Positions 62,501 to 64,000 of a DNA stretch of 64,000 bases are shown piece after piece. The notes under the pieces were generated by a model that was not told the origin of the DNA, made no database searches, and worked only from the letters and a program-made list of their open reading frames with translations. The DNA is from Pseudomonas soli. Lineage in GTDB: Bacteria; Pseudomonadota; Gammaproteobacteria; Pseudomonadales; Pseudomonadaceae. The translations under genes and the position numbers were made by a program. The stretch covers positions 186,001 through 250,000 of the forward strand of contig NZ_FOEQ01000006.1 of assembly GCF_900110655.1 (NCBI RefSeq), in the 5' to 3' direction. Each line of letters begins with the position of its first letter. Position 1 is the stretch's first letter.

Positions 62501-62698
62501 TCAATGCCAGACAGCCAGCAGAGCTTCGAGCTCTTCCTCGCTGATCAGGCCTTGGGGGTATCGCCCATCCAGCAGGCGTCGTGGGTCGGTCGTCCTGACC
62601 CGATCGTCTCCATGACGTTTCAACCACTGAGCCAGGATTCTGAGCGATTGGTGACTGGCCGCCGTTGAGGGCAAAGCCGACTCACTTGCTGCGTTCAT
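62501..62698 (-). CDS. Small hypothetical protein (65 aa)
   Basis: A 65-residue frame (MNAASESALPSTAASHQSLRILAQWLKRHGD...) with an Arg/Asp-rich centre (DDRVRTTDPRRLLDGRYP) and an acidic helix at the end (ISEEELEALLAVWH). Codon use is natural for Pseudomonas, and the gene ends just before a terminator. It has no signal or membrane segment and I do not recognise the family. It may be a separate gene after aguA, which has its own terminator. Confidence 0.6.
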   Translation of the reverse strand: MNAASESALPSTAASHQSLRILAQWLKRHGDDRVRTTDPRRLLDGRYPQGLISEEELEALLAVWH

Positions 62699-62842
62699 TT
62701 CCTCACGTACTCCCTGGGCCGAGTGAGCGGCTAAGTTACTTCAGGCACGTTACAGAACGGCGTAGGCCGATTCCCCTGAAGTACGAGGAAAAATCAATAC
62801 AATTGCTGTGCCATTCCAAGTGTCCGACTATCGCCAGCAAAA

Positions 62843-62868
62843 AAAAGCCCGTCTTGCGACGGGCTTTT
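62843..62868. terminator. Terminator of aguA
   Basis: Arms AAAAGCCCGTC and GACGGGCTTTT with a TTGC loop, 14 bases beyond the aguA stop. On the minus strand it is followed by a run of eight T, the direction that ends aguA. Confidence 0.9.
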
Positions 62869-62882
62869 CTCTCAGTGGCCGA

Positions 62883-63989
62883 TCAGCGTTTGACCGGTGC
62901 CGGCTGCTGCTGGGTCAGGCAGTGAATGTTGCCACCGCCAAGCAGCAGTTCACGCCCTGGGATCATCACCACTTCGTGGTCCGGGAAAACCTTGGCCAGG
63001 ATCGCTCTGGCCTGGGCATCAGCCGGGTCGTCGAAACTCGGGGCGATGATGCCCCCGTTGACGATCAGGAAGTTCACGTAGGAACCGGCCAGGCGTACCG
63101 AAGGGTCGCGCTCCTGGCTGCCCGCCACGTGATCGACGCCGTCGCATTCTGCCTGGGTGGCATACAGCGGCCCCGGGATCGGCATTTTGTGCACCACGAA
63201 CTCGCGCCCTTTGGCATCGCGGGTGTTTTTCAACACCTCGTAGGCGGCGTGGCAGCGTGCATAGTTGGGGTCATTGGAATCATCGGTCCAGGCCAGTAAC
63301 ACTTCGCCTGGGCTGACGTAACAGCAGAAGTTGTCGACGTGGCCATCGGTCTCGTCGTTGTACAGGCCGTCCGGCAGCCAGACGATGGTCTCGACCGCCA
63401 GGTGCTCGCGCAGGATCTCCTCGATCTGTTCGCGGTCCAGGTGCGGGTTGCGGTTGCGGTTGAGCAGGCATTCTTCGGTGGTGATCAGGGTGCCTTCGCC
63501 ATCGACGTGGATCGAACCGCCTTCGAGCACGAAGCCTTCGGTGTGGTAACGCTGCACGCGCTCCATCTCCATGACCTTGGCGGCCAGCTCCTCGTCACGG
63601 TTCCAGGGCGCGTACAGGCCGCCGTCGAAACCGCCCCAGGCGTTGAAGCCCCAGTCCACGCCGCGTACCTCGCCGTGGTCGTTGATGACGAAGGTCGGGC
63701 CGGTGTCACGCACCCAGGCGTCGTCGTTGCTGATCTCGACCACGCGGATGTTGGGCAGGTCGAGCTGGCGACGGGCGTTCTCGTACTGCCCGGCGGACAC
63801 CGCCACGGTGACCGGCTCGAAGCGGGCGATGGCCTTGGCCAGGGTCACGTGCGCGGCCTGCGCCGGCTTGCCGCCCAGGCGCCAGTTGTCCGGACGCTCC
63901 GGCCAGACCATCCACACCTGGGTCTGCGGGGCCCACTCGGCGGGCATGTGGAAACCGTCGGCGCGGGGGGTCGAGTTGAGGGTCTTCAT
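62883..63989 (-). CDS. aguA: Agmatine deiminase AguA
   Basis: A 368-residue enzyme of the peptidyl-arginine-deiminase superfamily, usual length. Features: [76 protein letters not shown] and the catalytic C357 in [13 protein letters not shown]. It converts agmatine to N-carbamoylputrescine in putrescine synthesis from arginine. The ATG at 63989 has AGAGG nine bases before it, at the window edge. The partner aguB is outside the window if present. Confidence 0.97.
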   Translation of the reverse strand: MKTLNSTPRADGFHMPAEWAPQTQVWMVWPERPDNWRLGGKPAQAAHVTLAKAIARFEPVTVAVSAGQYENARRQLDLPNIRVVEISNDDAWVRDTGPTFVINDHGEVRGVDWGFNAWGGFDGGLYAPWNRDEELAAKVMEMERVQRYHTEGFVLEGGSIHVDGEGTLITTEECLLNRNRNPHLDREQIEEILREHLAVETIVWLPDGLYNDETDGHVDNFCCYVSPGEVLLAWTDDSNDPNYARCHAAYEVLKNTRDAKGREFVVHKMPIPGPLYATQAECDGVDHVAGSQERDPSVRLAGSYVNFLIVNGGIIAPSFDDPADAQARAILAKVFPDHEVVMIPGRELLLGGGNIHCLTQQQPAPVKR

Positions 63990-64000
63990 GGGTAACCTCT

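Noticed and set aside
1..64000. tRNA, rRNA, CRISPR, integrase or transposase genes
   Set aside because: None seen in the reading frames or as repeats; the DarT island shows no obvious attachment site either.

Overview
The window is a high-GC chromosomal segment of a Pseudomonas, most likely of the P. putida group. This rests on gene content and order (dgcBA with a DUF5943 gene and a dipeptidase; ilvD, folA and a DUF2868/GTPase pair; an H1-type type VI secretion cluster; agmatine deiminase with a Cys357 active site), on Pseudomonas-like codon use, and on REP-like inverted repeats. No tRNA, rRNA, CRISPR array or insertion sequence was seen.

Layout. Positions 1-5295 (minus strand) hold glycine betaine / dimethylglycine catabolism: dipeptidase, DUF5943 protein, dgcA and the start of dgcB, which runs off the left edge. 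Positions 5570-7703 hold an LprI-like periplasmic protein facing a polytopic DUF4153 protein. ilvD (8165-10006) follows a 461-base leader that carries a 144-base near-perfect palindrome. Positions 10070-12375 (minus) are an AT-richer accessory island: a DarT/DarG DNA ADP-ribosylation toxin-antitoxin pair, preceded by a second, frameshifted DarT-like gene whose restored reading frame would overlap the darT start by ATGA. Next come pchP (phosphorylcholine phosphatase), tcyP-like cystine uptake, folA, and a membrane DUF2868 / GTPase DUF3482 pair.

Positions 18520-56529 are one large type VI secretion (T6SS) locus of the P. aeruginosa H1 type. The minus-strand arm reads fha, tssJ, tssK, tssL, tssM, tagF, pppA, ppkA, tagT, tagS, tagR, tagQ, that is, part of the structure plus the threonine phosphorylation switch. 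It is followed by a probable extra effector module: a 301-residue protein with a hydrophobic hairpin and two paralogous small membrane proteins. The plus-strand arm reads tssA, tssB, tssC, hcp, a Tae4 amidase effector with a putative immunity lipoprotein, tssE, tssF, tssG, clpV, vgrG, an Eag (DUF1795) chaperone, a PAAR-Rhs effector ending in an HHI nuclease-like toxin, and an ankyrin-SUFU immunity protein. Almost every junction is a 1- to 14-base overlap, so translation is strongly coupled. The two arms diverge from a 396-base regulatory region with at least three inverted repeats.

Positions 56694-63989 are ordinary chromosome again: a membrane-anchored glutamate-synthase-domain protein, an OprD-family porin, a TonB-dependent siderophore receptor, a 65-residue hypothetical protein and aguA.

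The most interesting signals are the DarT-like/DarT/DarG arrangement, the candidate pore-type effector with tandem immunity paralogues, the Tae4 partner that does not look like Tai4, the Rhs toxin tip with its ankyrin-SUFU partner, and the large palindrome before ilvD.
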